Assembly: GCA_963854835.1 (NCBI GenBank)
Contig: OY978527.1
Coordinates: 30,360,047-30,424,046 of the forward strand
Direction of reading: 5' to 3'
From: Megamerina dolium
Taxonomy: Eukaryota > Arthropoda > Insecta > Diptera > Megamerinidae
DNA: 64,000 bases
A program made the position numbers and the translations under genes. Shown piece by piece: positions 1 through 11,986 of this stretch. The notes beneath the pieces are model-generated. The model did not search any database. It was not told the origin of the DNA and saw only the letters and a program-made list of their open reading frames with translations. Each line of letters starts with the position of its first letter. Position 1 is the stretch's first letter.

Positions 1-695
1 TGGATAGCTGTTTAGTATGCATGTATCAACACGATAACAATGCGCTGTACAACTTTATTATTCTCATATTCACCACGTTGAACACCTTGCAAAATGAGAA
101 CGCTTTTTCCGTGAAATCAGCTCTAATGCTGCAACTAGCCACCGACGTAAAAACGTAGAACGTGTCAGCTGACACGACCTATCTTATGGGAACGTCGTGT
201 TATAAAAGTCTAAGCTGATAACCCTGTAAACATATAGAGCGATCAGCTGACACATCTTTACGTTAAAAATCTAATTGCTGTTGATTCTCTCCGCTACGAG
301 CAACGTCTACGTCACCGTCATACGGTGGTGAGTTTTCGTTAACACGACGTTCCCATAATGCAGAGTATACACCCACCAACCGTTGATTCAACATGGGCAT
401 GTTGGATAAACGGTTGTATCATGGTTGTACAACCAACTTTGATGTTGGTCCAACGGTTGTATGAAGATTAAAACATTTTAATTTTAGGTGGGCGGAGTTA
501 GCGGTTGTACAATTAATTGGAACGTGTTCGCAGATTGTACAACATGCTTTGTTTATATTTGTTGTTTGAGTTGATTTCACGGAAAAAGCGGTCTCATTTT
601 ACAAAGTGTTCAACGTAGTGAATAATATAATAAAGTTGTACAACCCATTGTATATCGTGTTAATACGTGTATACTAAACAGCCATCCAACTCATT
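1..695. mobile_element. Non-coding element with long terminal inverted repeats
   Basis: Bases 1-120 recur, inverted and slightly diverged, at about 570-692; the shared end motif reads TGGATAGCTGTTTAGTATGC at the left. The inverted repeats are therefore about 120 bp and the unit about 690 bp, with no coding capacity. The left end may run off the window, because the right end continues for a few bases past the match. The centre (about 380-470) holds further imperfect inverted repeats built on CAACCGTTG. It is best read as a MITE or foldback element; the superfamily is not clear because the flanking duplication cannot be seen. Confidence 0.7.
184..358. repeat. Inner inverted-repeat module shared with the 12.7-kb region
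   Basis: The module is bounded by an 18-bp inverted repeat, TTATGGGAACGTCGTGTT at 184-201 and its complement at 341-358. Its interior matches 12690-12840 in the opposite orientation. Just outside it, 161-176 is a perfect 16-bp palindrome (CGTGTCAGCTGACACG) that also occurs at about 12023-12038. The reversed orientation relative to the same flank suggests that the segment flipped between its bounding inverted repeats in one copy. Confidence 0.65.
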
Positions 696-779
696 GTACA
701 ATGTGTTTGAGTGTTAATTATGGTTGCTTTAGGCAAAAAACTGCCAAATTCACAGGGGTTTAAATTTAAATGAAATTCG

Positions 780-1395
780 ATCATTTTCTATGGGAGCTAC
801 TATACAGTGGGCGTGGCTTGACTTTGTATGGAACCCATATAAAGAAGTGAGCACGGCTTACTGATTTTATGCCATTTTATTTCCGACTACAATATTAATC
901 TAAATGTCAAATATGACTCTTTTAGACAGAAGATTGCCGAAGTTACACCGACTTAAATTTAGAAGAAATTCAGGAACTTTGTATCGGATCTACTATAAAA
1001 AATAGGCGTAGGTCTCCTATTTCTGGCAAGATTATGTAGCAGTATATCATAACTCTGCGTGCCAAATATTGTTGTCTTAGGTGGTATATTAGGTGAGTTA
1101 TAGCATGTTAAACATTTTAAATATTCCGAGGTTAGTCACTTTGATTGCTCCGTGTAGGCGTGGAAGTTGACAGATCATTGCCATTATCAATCACATCCGT
1201 ACCTTGGTTATTACATTTCGTCAAAATATCTCTATATTTGCTCAGGTTATCGTGCGAACCAGCCAAGTCAGAGATAGACGGAATGACGTACGGACGGACA
1301 TAGTTAAATCAACTAGTTATGCGACGCTGATCAGTCACAAATATACTTTTCTATATCTACGGAGATAGATATAGAAATATCTATATGGAAATATT
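780..1395 (+). repeat. Truncated copy of a long modular dispersed repeat
   Basis: This segment shares the blocks 'GTGGGCGTGGC' and 'CAGACAGAAGATTGC'-like text, the region before the GACGGACGGACA run, and the final block of paired ATATCT repeats with the longer copies at 33893-34890 (same strand) and 38474-39941 (opposite strand). It is more diverged than those copies and lacks both outer ends. There is no reading frame of note. Confidence 0.6.
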
Positions 1396-1772
1396 GAAGA
1401 AGAAGGAGCAAAAACATGGATACATATGATGCTTGCGCCGCCATTATAATTAGGACCCTTGTGAAAATATACAAAATTCATCATCTTCTATAAAACAAGA
1501 AACAACTGATATAGGTAAATAAATTTCGCGAATATTTTGTTTACATTCATTTTCTTTTTCCGCAGGATGTTCATTTGACAAAAATTTCATACGACTGAGC
1601 GAATTCGCCACACATTACCTAAATTTGCATGCACTAACGGAACAATATCAAAGTCGATTTGATATAACGCAAGCAGCTTGCGCATGCAAGCTTGTGTAAT
1701 ATATAGGCCCTATAGCGAATGTCGTTCCGTTCACGAAACACACGATTCAACCCTAGTCTTGGGCTGATATAC

Positions 1773-1838
1773 AGACATGCGGATTAGCTGCAGTTAATTC
1801 GAATTAAATCGTTAATCCGGCCGTCTGTCAGGGCTATA
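1773..1838. repeat. End fragment of the TAGCCTAGACAGACGG MITE family
   Basis: The text from GCGGATTAGCTGCAGTTAAT to the GGCTATAAG end matches the right ends of the full copies at 11425-11889, 43474-44001 and 44159-44686. Only the terminal 60 bp or so is kept. It abuts the mariner relic, so the left end of that element may have been lost here. Confidence 0.6.
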
Positions 1839-1879
1839 AGAGGCATATTTTGTATTTTTTTTTTTTATAAAAGTGGAAA

Positions 1880-2750
1880 AAATGCGAAACTGCTCCTGTA
1901 TAAATAAACGCAGCTCATGGGGAGAATACCGTAAGTGTAAGGACTGCGCAAAAGTGGTTTTCCAAATTCCGAAGTGGTGATTGTGACGTTGAGGATGCCC
2001 CACGCTCTGGTCGTCCTGAGGTCTTTAACTCCGAAGCCATGCTGGAACTCGTTGAAGCTGAGCCAAGTTTGACAGTCGATATGATGGCTGAAAGATTAAA
2101 TTCATCACATGTAACAGTTTACAGGCACCTGGATCAATTGGACAAGGTTCCAAAGCTGGGAAAAATGGATCCCTTACAATAATCCTGTTTGCAAACGACA
2201 GTGGCTGGATAAAGATGAAACCTCCAGAGATGGCATCCACCCCAAGAAGATTCTCCTGTCTATTTGGGATATGACTGGTATTGTTCATTTTGAACTGCGG
2301 GAACCAAAGCAGACAATCACCGCTGATTATTATTTCCATCAACTATCCAAACTGAATGAAAAAAATCGACCGTCTTTAGTCAATAAACGCAAAGTTTTGT
2401 TTCACCACGACAACGCAAGACCGTATACCGCAAGACAGACCTAAGGCAAGCTGAACGAGCTCGGATGTGACCATACTTTCCGGATATTGCACCTTGCGAT
2501 TATCACCTTTTCCGCGGACTTCAGTCCCATTTAAGTAATAAGAAGCTATAAAAAGGGATATCGACGCGTATTTTGGCTCCAAGGACAAACAGTTTTTTGA
2601 GCAGGGAATTAAAAATTTGCCTAAACTTTGGAAAGACATTGTAAATAATGCAGGAAAATATATTATTGGTTAATAAATACTGAAATCTTATTTTTTGTTT
2701 ATTTTAAAACCACCTAAGAAATATGCACGAACTTATGGACTGACTTGATA
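1880..2750 (+). pseudogene. mariner-family transposase relic
   Basis: A plus-strand transposase has been broken by frameshifts and stops. Conceptual reading gives the mariner helix-turn-helix block (AHGENTVSVRTAQKWFSKFR, then SGDCDVEDAPRSGRPE) near 1913-2020. The catalytic-region motif HHDNARPYTARQT is near 2402-2440, and a C-terminal block CDYHLFRGLQSHL ends at a stop at 2671-2673. Full mariner transposases are about 345 residues; this copy spans most of that but cannot make one protein. About 2717-2750 looks like the right terminal repeat (complement begins TATCAAGTCAGTCCATAAG), directly beside the next element. The left end is missing. Confidence 0.85.
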
Positions 2751-2754
2751 CATA

Positions 2755-4390
2755 CAGTATGTCAAGAATGAGTTTACACATTGAAAAAAAATTCAAATTT
2801 TCAACTTTCTTAGCCAAAAACATTAACTTTTATTTCCATATACACATTTTTTTTTATTAGTTACAGATATTTACAGTATTTATAAAAGATTCATGAAAAA
2901 AAATTGCAAGTTCTATGCAAAAGAAAAGAAAAATACCACAAAAAGAAATGTTACTTAATTTTACAAGTGTCAAGAAACTCTTTTCACAAACGATACAAAG
3001 TTTTTTTTTATAATATTTATTAGTTAAAATTTGATCAAGATGCCACCTTTAGCATCTATCACGGATTGTAGCCGTTTATTCATAGAATAAACCAACTTTT
3101 TTAGGTCATAATGGCTCGGTTTATTTTGCCACCCTTCCAATATAGCAGTTTTAAGTGCTGTACGGTTTTTAGGTTGCCTTTTAGCCACTTTTCTCTTTAA
3201 GTAGACCCACAGATTTTCAATAGGTTAAAGTCTGGACTTTGGGCTGGTGTATCCATAACTTTACCGCAGTTATAAAGAAGCCACAGTCGCACCCTACTCG
3301 CCTTATGCTTTGTGTCATTATCTTGATAATGCCTCTCTGATGAACCCACATTTTTTCGCACTACTGATTAAATGACTTCAAAATGCCTAAATAATGTTGT
3401 GAGTCCATGGTTGACTCTATAAAAGCTAATTCTCATCCTCAAATCATAATGAGCATTTTTCCAAATTTAACAGTAGGAATTATATGTCGATTTTCTAAAG
3501 CTGTTAATGCCTTGCGCCACACTCTGGTCGGTCCATCGTTGAATACAACATCATTTTTGTTTCTTCAAACAATATTACGTTGTCCCAATATTCATCAGGT
3601 TGAGAAATGAGCCTTGAGGCGAAGGAGAAACTTCTTTCAATATTTTGTGCTGATAGCAGGGGCTTCTTACGAGCAACTCTTGATGAGTATTTGTTTCTCA
3701 GTATCGCCTGTCGTACAGTTTCATGGGAAAGCACTATACCACACTCTTCCTTGAGTTTCTCCGCAAGCGTTCTGGTCGAAATTTGTGGATTTTTGTGCAG
3801 TTCCCTCATCATTAAGCGCTCTGCCCGATCAATAATTTTAAGCTTTGGGCCACCTCCACACTTTGACTCCAATCTACCCTCATTTTCAGCTCGTGTTTTA
3901 CGTGTTACAGAGAACATTTCTGATAACTTCTCCACATTTTCCCACACTTGGAGATTGTAGTATATAAGCTGAACCACTTCAGCCGATAACCTTTTGTCTG
4001 GCATTTTAAAAACACAATATTTAAACAGATGATGTGGACAAAGCAAAAATTAACCACAAACTAACAAACAAAATCATAGGAACGGGTCACTGCAACGCGT
4101 TTACGCAAATAGATAACTGTAAATGTACCGTTATTCGTTGAAGTGTTGCGAAAAGAGTTGTAAAGAGTTTCTTGACACTTGTAAAATTGAGTAAAATTTC
4201 TTTTTGTTGTATTTTTCTTTTCTTTTGCGGTGAACTTGCAATTTTTTTACATGAATCTTTTATAAATACTGTAAATATCTGTAACTAATAAAAAAAAATG
4301 TGTATATGGAAATAAAAGTTAATGTTTTTGGCTAAGAAAGTTGAAAATTTAAATTTTTTTTCAATGTGTAAACTCATTCTTGACATACTG
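2755..4390 (-). mobile_element. Tc1-type DNA transposon, copy A (defective)
   Basis: The element has terminal inverted repeats starting CAGTATGTCAAGAATGAG at 2755 and the complement ending at 4390. It is flanked on both sides by TA (2753-2754 and 4391-4392), the target duplicated by Tc1/mariner elements. The terminal repeat match runs on for more than 100 bp. Length is 1636 bp, normal for a Tc1 element. It is the same family as the copy at 31440-33833 and sits immediately next to the mariner relic. Confidence 0.92.
3024..4004 (-). pseudogene. Tc1-like transposase, copy A, frameshifted
   Basis: The likely start is the ATG at 4004 (protein begins MPDKRLSAEVVQLIYYN); an upstream in-frame ATG at 4046 exists but the related copy supports 4004. 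The reading frame shows the paired-like DNA-binding region, then RVARKKPLLSAQNIERSFSF and the first catalytic block. There the family DETK has become EETK (FEETKMM), so the first catalytic Asp is changed. The frame breaks near 3504. Further pieces continue in other frames to a C terminus reading RLQSVIDAKGG, with a stop at 3024. Compared with copy B it has small deletions in both the N-terminal and C-terminal parts. It is not functional. Confidence 0.88.
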
Positions 4391-4392
4391 TA

Positions 4393-5364
4393 TATATTTG
4401 TTAATATTTTCCCAACAAACCAAACATGCTTGTAAAAAACTTACTGTAAGCTAACATGCACAAGTTTGGAGAAGCTTGGTAAATTATTGTAAATGGCTTC
4501 GAAGTTGTTATAGCATAAAAAGTGGAACCCTTGGAAAAATATCCCTTGCTATGAGTTTCGCAATTTCCGCTTGATTATTAGCTTTATTTACAGTTAATAA
4601 AATTGCCTTTTACAACAATTTGACAAGCTTTTTGAAGATTAACGTACTATGTTAGCTTACTGGAATTTTGTTCAGTAATGTGTTTTTTATTAGGATACTA
4701 TAAAATGTGTACGTTTTATTTTTGAAATTGTAAATATTATAAATATATCACTTCATTCGACTATTGCGCACTTGTGTATGACTATGACTGATCTTTGATA
4801 CTCCATGTACATGAGCTTTTTCTTTTCATTGTCTTGCGAAGTTGTATTTCCACATGCAAGAAACAATAACAAATAACATTCCACAATAACCAACTCCAAG
4901 CATTATTGTGGAATGCTTAGTCAATTGTCCGCCATACTGACAAATTTTCTGTGTATGACACTCTCCAACTTAGTTTTGGTTTGTGGAGGAGAGTGCACCA
5001 TGGTTTAATTCATAATGTTAAGTATTTTCAATTTTCTCCTGTTGCGGTACTATAGCATTTATAACATATTGTAAATTCTCATTTAGCTAATATCGAACAC
5101 GTTACTATTATTATTTATTATATTAGATATCTAACTTTTAATGCGCATGCCAATTCCAGAAGAAAAACGAATAGATAGAGAACATCCTAAGGAGCGTGGC
5201 TTCTCTCCCACAAGCCGCGATTACAACTTCTTTAACGAAATTTTGTTTCTTTATAGTGTTCGTTTTGATGAGTCGCCATTCTATCATTGTAGCTCATACG
5301 CAAACTGAAAGTTCTCATTATGATCAATTAATTAAAACCAGTGATTTATAAATAACGATTCTAT
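4393..5364. other. Intergenic DNA, no gene seen
   Basis: A+T-rich sequence between the Tc1 copy and the 3' end of Hsp60. A short inverted repeat (about 4882-4917, CATTCCACAATAA and its complement) is the only structure noticed. No coding signal was seen on either strand. Confidence 0.6.
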
Positions 5365-5370
5365 TTTATT
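5365..5370 (-). terminator. Probable polyadenylation signal of Hsp60
   Basis: On the minus strand this reads AATAAA, about 105 bases past the Hsp60 stop codon. Spacing and strand fit a 3' UTR end. This is inferred from the motif alone. Confidence 0.5.
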
Positions 5371-5474
5371 AATTAATAGATGTAGATGTTTAAAGCTAAC
5401 ATATATATCTGATTTACATATATAACATGTAAAAATTAAAGGAATTGCATAATTATATGTGCGGCAAGTGGAAT

Positions 5475-7376
5475 TTACATCATGCCACCCATGCCACCCA
5501 TTCCTCCCATACCACCCATTCCAGGCATTCCAGGTGCGGCTTCTTCTTTTGGAATTTCTGTTACTACAGCTTCAGCCGTAGTTAAAAGTGAAGCAACACC
5601 TGATGCATCCGTGATAGCTGTACGAACAACCTGGGAATAAAAATCAAATTGATAACAATCTCAAAAATATATCGACTTGTTTTACACAAAAATCTTATGT
5701 ATTACCTTTGTGGGATCAATAATGCCTTTCTCGATTAAGTTTCCGTATTCGCCTTTCAAAGCATCATAGCCAAAGTCACCTTCTTTTACCTCAACTTTAG
5801 CCACAACCATTGCGCCATCAACACCAGCATTCTTCGCAATAGTCATGCAAGGCATACGAAGAGCACGACGAACTATTTCAATGCCCATATTCTGCAAAAG
5901 TAAATTATAAAATTATTAATATGCAAAGAATACTGACGATTGAAAGAATAAACACGTTTCTGACGACCTTATGTACTCTCTCAAAAGTATTTTCAAATGT
6001 ACCTGATCTTCATTTTGGCCCTTCAGATTATCTAATTGTGGAATGCACCTCAGTAGAGCTGTACCACCACCAGGGACGATACCTTCTTCGACAGCGGCAC
6101 GTGTAGCGTTAAGAGCGTCATGTACACGATCTTTCTTTTCATTCACTTCCACCTCACTGGAACCTCCTACGCGAAGCAATGCAACACCAGATGCCAATCG
6201 TGCTAAACGTTCTTGAAGCTTTTCTTTCTCGTACTCAGAGGTTGTGTCACTAATTTGATCCTTAATTTGATCGATCCTGCGCTGAATGTCTTCTTTTTTG
6301 CCTTTACCCTTGAGCAATAATGTATCGTCTTTCGTTATAACCACCTCTCCTACTTTACCCAGATCATTGATCTGAATGTCCTCCAATTTGACAAGATTTG
6401 CATCATCGCCGAAAACAATGCCTCCAGAGGCGATAGCCATGTCAGTTAAAGTCGATTTTCTATTATCTCCAAAACCTGGCGCTTTGACAGCAGCAACCTG
6501 TAGGCCGATTTTTAAGCGGTTCACAACAAGTGTACTAAGGGCTTCTCCATCAATATCTTCCGCTATTATGACTAGCGGTTTACGTTGCGCATTGGACAAC
6601 TCAAGAGCTGGTATAATACTTTGTACAGAAGAGATTTTCTTTTCGGAAAGCAAGATTAATGCATCTTGAAATTCGACCTTTGCACCCTTGGAGGAATTTA
6701 TAAAGTATGGCGATATATAGCCTCGATCAAATTTCATGCCTTCAATAATTTCGAGTTCATCATTGAGAGTTTTTCCGTCCTTAACTGTTATTACACCATC
6801 ACGGCCAACCTTCTTCATTGCTTCACTTATAAGGTTACCAACAGCTTTATCGCCATTAGCCGATATCGCGGCAACTTGAGCAATTTCTTCTGGAGTGCTA
6901 ACGGGTCGAGACATAGCTTTTAAGTGATCTTTAACAGTGTCAACTGCCAACATTACACCGCGACGTATCTCAACTGGATTAGCTCCTTTTGAAATTTTCT
7001 CAAAGCCTTCCTTCGCGATTGCTCTGGCCAACACAGTTGCAGTAGTTGTTCCATCGCCAGCTTCTTCATTTGTGTTGTTTGCCACATCCTGAACCAACTT
7101 TGCTCCAATATTTTGAAACTTATCTTTCAGTTCAATAGCTTTTGCCACTGTCACTCCATCCTTAGTGATTTTGGGCGATCCCCACGATTGTTCAATAATA
7201 ACATTACGGCCTTTGGGGCCCATTGTAACAGCAACTGCGTCAGCAAGAACATCGACGCCTTGTAACATTAATGCACGTACCTCTGGACCAAATTTTACAT
7301 CTTTGGCATATCTACGATGAAATGCGATTTGTCTGCTGATAGTAGAACGAGCCAAAGTTGCAGGCAAACGAAACAT
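5475..7376 (-). CDS. Hsp60A: Hsp60, mitochondrial chaperonin (GroEL family), 3 coding exons
   Basis: This is a group I chaperonin that folds imported proteins in the mitochondrial matrix using ATP, working with Hsp10. Coding exons are 7376-6003, 5891-5706 and 5630-5475, joined across introns of 111 and 75 bp with clean GT-AG ends. The product is 571 residues, normal for the family. It starts with a basic, Ser/Arg-rich mitochondrial presequence ([16 protein letters not shown]), followed by mature sequence beginning about [12 protein letters not shown]. The ATP-site signatures [13 protein letters not shown] and [12 protein letters not shown] are intact, as is [16 protein letters not shown] near residue 430. 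The tail is the typical Gly-Gly-Met repeat ending in MM. The ATG lies directly after a splice acceptor (7377-7380, CAG on the minus strand), so the leader is in a separate exon. No frame damage is seen. Naming rests on near identity to the Drosophila protein. Confidence 0.97.
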
Positions 7377-8640
7377 CTGCAAGTAAATTAAAATTACACA
7401 ACACGATGCTATCGATTAATCTACATTGACCACTGAAGTATTAAAACATTTAAGATCTCATAAAATAATCAAAAAAACATATGGTAGACATCGATTACAT
7501 AATATACGAGTATTATATAAATTCGAATTAGGAAAGAATTATATTGCTTCTTGGACTATATTATATCGAATTTATAAATTTTAAAATAATTGAGAATGTG
7601 AAATTTATGTTAAGAGATAGAAACGATGACTTTTTTATACTAGTTAGTCTATTCCAATGATTTGGATATTTCACAATTTTCGAATTATTTCATAAGGTTA
7701 AGTACTTGATTTTTCTTTACAATCACATTCTTAGTCTTCAAAGGATATATTTTGTGAAGGCTAGTCAAATTTTAATTGATTTTTTAATTTATAATAATTG
7801 ATATTTAATATCTAACAAGGTGATGTTGCCAGTGAATAATGGTGTGTGAAAAAAGTTAAATGATAGAAATCTTTTCAACTCAAATTTTTTACAGATGCTG
7901 CCTTTTTACTGTCGACATACAATAATAAAAGCGTTTATATTTGAAAAGAAAGTCATATGTACCTAGAATGCACATTTTACATAAGCAAACCTTTTTTTTA
8001 TGTTCACACGATCTGTCAAATTCTCTATAAGTTATAATTCATATGTAATACACATCGACTACGACAAAAACCAACAAAAATGAAAACTTATTACAATAAA
8101 AAAAAATCTACATTTTCATCACACCCCCATGTCTTGGTATGGAAATATGTATGCGACTAAATTTCCTACTTACTATTCGTAATCATCCTAAAAACCTTTT
8201 ATAGATTTGACTTCAGATTTTGTGGCTTCTTTTCATTGTAGTATTTATGTTATCTTATTGGAAAATACCGGTCAATATCAAATGGCAGAACATTTTATTG
8301 ACGAGAAATTAATACTCAGCGTTTCCATTATTTTAAAAATGAATATATACGGCATGTAAATCATTGGTATTTGCCATATTTTAAATAATATTAATAAAAA
8401 CATGAAAAATTAATTAGTTAAAAACTATGGAAATTAAATTCCATAAAATATCGAAAATGCATTATGCAACACGAATAAACTAGTGGAAATTTTACTCACC
8501 TTTATAGTTCCTTTGTTTTAAACCTGTTTCGAATAATAATTCTTATAAATTATATTGTTTGAAGGAGTTAAAATCCTCGTTATCACACTAAATCGAACGG
8601 CAGAAAAATTTAACCTCCAACAGCAAAGCTCAGACGACTA
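7377..8640 (-). other. Hsp60 5' intron (7377-8499) and non-coding leader exon
   Basis: On the minus strand a good donor (G|GTGAGT, intron starting at 8499) is found 1.1 kb upstream of the acceptor that abuts the Hsp60 ATG. A leader exon ending at 8500 and starting somewhere near 8640 is inferred; the transcription start is not visible. The intron is A+T-rich with no reading frame and no recognised repeat. A convincing heat-shock element array was not found. Confidence 0.55.
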
Positions 8641-8649
8641 GAACAATCT

Positions 8650-9096
8650 TGACATACCACGTTTATGCTTGAGACCAGTGTTGCTATTCGCAGCAATGAT
8701 ACATTTTTAGGTATAATATAATTAAGGTCTATTTAATAAGGTTAAGTGTTTCCAGAGAGGAATACTAAATATTTTCACGAAAGAAGAGGGAAACGTCCCA
8801 CATAGGCCCTTAGTTATAATCAGAGTTATTCTATGCCTTGGCAGACTTCTAGTCATGATAACGCTTGATAAACTGATAAGGCCGGTTAATCGTTTTTTTC
8901 GCCTGTGAAAAAACATTTTTATACGGGAGAATAAAATATACAACGAACAAGCACATATTTGAATCATGTTCTCTTAATACCATGTAAGGAAATCCGAGAG
9001 AAAAGCTATGTAAAGTCTCACGTATGAAGCAGAAATAAAAAACAAGTATATAAAAAAAAAGAAGAATGAGTAAAGAAAAAATAACGCACACCACGT
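8650..9096. other. Intergenic DNA upstream of Hsp60, no gene seen
   Basis: A+T-rich sequence containing the presumed Hsp60 promoter. Overlapping short minus-strand frames here have no recognisable domain and low-complexity composition, so they are left out. Confidence 0.5.
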
Positions 9097-10640
9097 GAAA
9101 ACAAATTTACTAGTAAGTGCTTCATTTGCGACAAACGAGGGCATATGGCGAATGATAGCCATCAATCGAATATGAAGCCTAAAGGAAGAACAAGGAAGCA
9201 ACACAACAGTAAATTTGCTGGTAAGTGCTTCATATGCGATCAAAGATGACCCTTGGCGCAACATAGATCACATTTTCCTGGACAACGAAATGGAAACCGT
9301 GATGTCATTCATCGTGGTAAAGCTGATACTCCATATCATCGTACTTGCAAAATGGAATATAAACATTGTTCTCGAGTGGAAAGCAAGGAGCACATTAACG
9401 ACGTACGAATTACGAATATTTTACCGGAGGAGTCATGGACCACTGAACGAGTGCAAGAAGATCAGCCGAACGACCTAAATCTAGTAAAGATTATGGAATG
9501 CAAGGAGCAGAGCGCACGTCCAGATTGGCAAGAAATGGCGAATGAGAGTCCAATAGCAAAGGCATACTGGGCGCAGTGGCAAAGCCTGCACTTACGGGAC
9601 GCATGTTTATTCCGAGCATGGGAAAGTGAAGATGGAAAAATCACTAATGATCTCCTGGTGGTACCCAAGGCAAGAATAAATTAATTATAGCTGAGTATCA
9701 CAATGCTTCCAGTGGAGGGCATTTGGGCATCACCAAAACCGTCGAGAAAATAAAGAAACGATTTTATTGGGTTGGATGCCACGACCATGTCGCTGATTAG
9801 ATTTAGAAGTGTAAGCAATGTGCAATGGCCAAAGGTCCCACTAAGAAAAGTCGAGGTAAGATACACCAATACACCGTGGGTGCTCCATTTGAATTGCTAT
9901 GGACAGAGCTGGACCATTTCCAACAAGCAACCCAGGGAACAAGTATGTTCTGGTGGTTATAGATTACTTCAGTAAATGTCCTGAAGTATACTCAATTCCA
10001 AATCAAGAAGCTAGTACAGTTGCGGATGTGATGGCATGGTAGAACGATTTAACCGTACCTTGGAGGAATATTTGAGAAAAGTCGTAGATAAATACCAAAG
10101 AGACTGGATTGTACATATACCAATGTTCCTCATGGCATATCGATGCGCACATGATACGACGGCTACTACACCAGCAATGGCAATTTTTGGAAACGAGTTA
10201 AGACTGCGAGCTGATTTAAAATTTGGAGTCGCAACACCAACGAGATCAACCGAAGGTAGCTACACTAGCGAAAAGCGACTATATGGGACCATATGAGATT
10301 ATGGCAAAGATTAATGACGGAATGTATCGTATTCAACGTGCTTGGAATAAAAGTGCAAAGTTTAAAGTAGTGCACTTGGAGCGACTTGCGCCATATCGGG
10401 GGGAAGTATAAAAACTTATTCGGGACGAACGGGCGCAAACATTGATACAGTATCAGAGGCAAAAGTTACAAGTACATTAAAGAATTATTCTAAATAGGTG
10501 ATTGTAAATAAAGTTGATTAAATATATTGTTGCTGTATATAGCTGTACAAAATAAGTGTATTTATTATTGACAGAATCCAGTGATTGAGCAAGGTTGATT
10601 CGAGTAGAATTAAACGTTCACAAAATAAAAACGTTACAAT
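9097..10640 (+). pseudogene. Decayed gypsy-type retrotransposon, sister of the 15.4-21.4 kb element
   Basis: Plus-strand remnant in collinear order. Two copies of the gag zinc-knuckle segment (around KCFICDKRGHMA at 9108-9165 and a second at about 9208-9248) are followed by the pol linker and integrase region (9345-10410). After that comes a shortened LTR (about 10450-10640) that matches the complement of the intact element's LTR. Integrase blocks seen are the HHCC zinc region (EYHNASSGGHLGI) and the core start IAMDRAGPFP with its catalytic Asp (codon 9902-9904). GMVERFNRTLEEY and a C-terminal domain ending APYRGEV follow. The frame is broken near 9684, near 9800 and again before 10036, and protease, RT and RNase H are deleted. 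Nucleotide differences from the intact copy mark it as an older insertion. Confidence 0.88.
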
Positions 10641-11421
10641 TTTTACATAATAAAATAAACGTGTCCCTGAAGAAGTTGTAAATAAAACGATGAAATATCG
10701 AGCAAGAAAATGGAATACTATCGGTGTTATTCGATCGAGGATAAATTATAATTAAAAAATCGGTCGATTTTGTCCTTAAGTAAAAAAATGAAAATTGCCT
10801 CGTATAGAGCTTATTTTGGAATGTAACAAACTTCAACTTTTGAGCCGGAGACGCCGGTATAAAGCGTGGCTGAAGGCCAAACTTCAAATTTGTGACCGAT
10901 ATTACTTAGTAATCGCGCATTTTTTTTACCATGTGGATATCAAAAGAAAGGTATGTTTAATACATTTTCACTGATATATAATATCGGTATACGATTTTTC
11001 CATTTATCAAGTAATGATCAAAAATAAAATTTTGAGAATTTTTTTTAACCGATATTTTTTTTGAAAATACGCCCTATCAACCTGTCGAAAATTAAGCACC
11101 AGATAAAATTTCTAATTACCTTTTTAATGATGTATAAAATACAATAAAAATAAAATTTATATATATTTAATATCTACTTCTTTATATTTATCTAAAAGTA
11201 ATGATAGTCATGGTGCTCACATTACCTTTCGCGTTGAAGTCTATTCAAATTAGGGGTTATGTCTGCATTGCACACTACATATGGATGTTTTTATTGTCGT
11301 AACAACGAACAGAAAAAATTTATATATTTCAATTGTATACAGACCTAGAATTTGGTGTGCACATCCACCTATCCACGATACGACGCTATGTAATACTTGA
11401 CATGTAGTACAGACAAGTCTG
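10641..11421. other. No gene seen
   Basis: A+T-rich filler between the LTR relic and a MITE. No domain, terminal repeat or long frame could be supported. Confidence 0.5.
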
Positions 11422-11424
11422 TAA

Positions 11425-11889
11425 TAACCTGACAGACGGCAGTATTGCGGATTAACTAAACGGCTGATTGCTGTTTTATTAGGACTGCTCACTTACATTA
11501 CTATCACTATCATTTCTGTCATCTATCACTCTCGATATGAGAAAATCTACAAGAAGTACGTGAACTGAAAACTATCAGAAACTTGTAAATTGACATTCAC
11601 AGTTCGTAATTGACAGCTGGATTTATTTGTTCGCCAACACTTTTCATGTTGAAAACTGTTAACAATTGTTGAAAGTTTTTTGTTTCGAACACACCTAATT
11701 TTTTGTAAAATGGATCGAGAAAAATTCACAATAGACAATTTTCAGCGGTGTTGCCAGCGCAAATTGACCTAATCCTCTTTTATTTTGAGAATTAACTCAT
11801 AGAGTTTATGCGGATTAGCTGCAGTTAATGCCCGAGTTAATTCGAATTAACTCGGTAATCCGGAATTAGGCTGCCGTCTGTCTAGGCTA
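11425..11889. mobile_element. PIF/Harbinger-like MITE, short form
   Basis: The unit is 465 bp, starting TAACCTGACAGACGGCAG and ending in the complement-like CTGCCGTCTGTCTAGGCTA. It is flanked by TAA on both sides (11422-11424 and 11890-11892), the 3-bp TWA duplication typical of PIF/Harbinger elements. The body is closely similar to 43474-44001 and 44159-44686. Those two copies carry about 57 extra bases at the left end, including another outer terminal repeat. No coding capacity. Confidence 0.78.
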
Positions 11890-11986
11890 TAAGTGTATAT
11901 TTACCTTATAGCACAATTAGAATTACCATTTATACATTATTTCATATACCCTGCGCTTATCTTGTTTTGTTGTGTGATTTGTTTCT

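Noticed and set aside
8500..8720. Heat-shock element array upstream of Hsp60
   Set aside because: Only isolated GAA/TTC triplets were seen, with no three-unit array in correct spacing.
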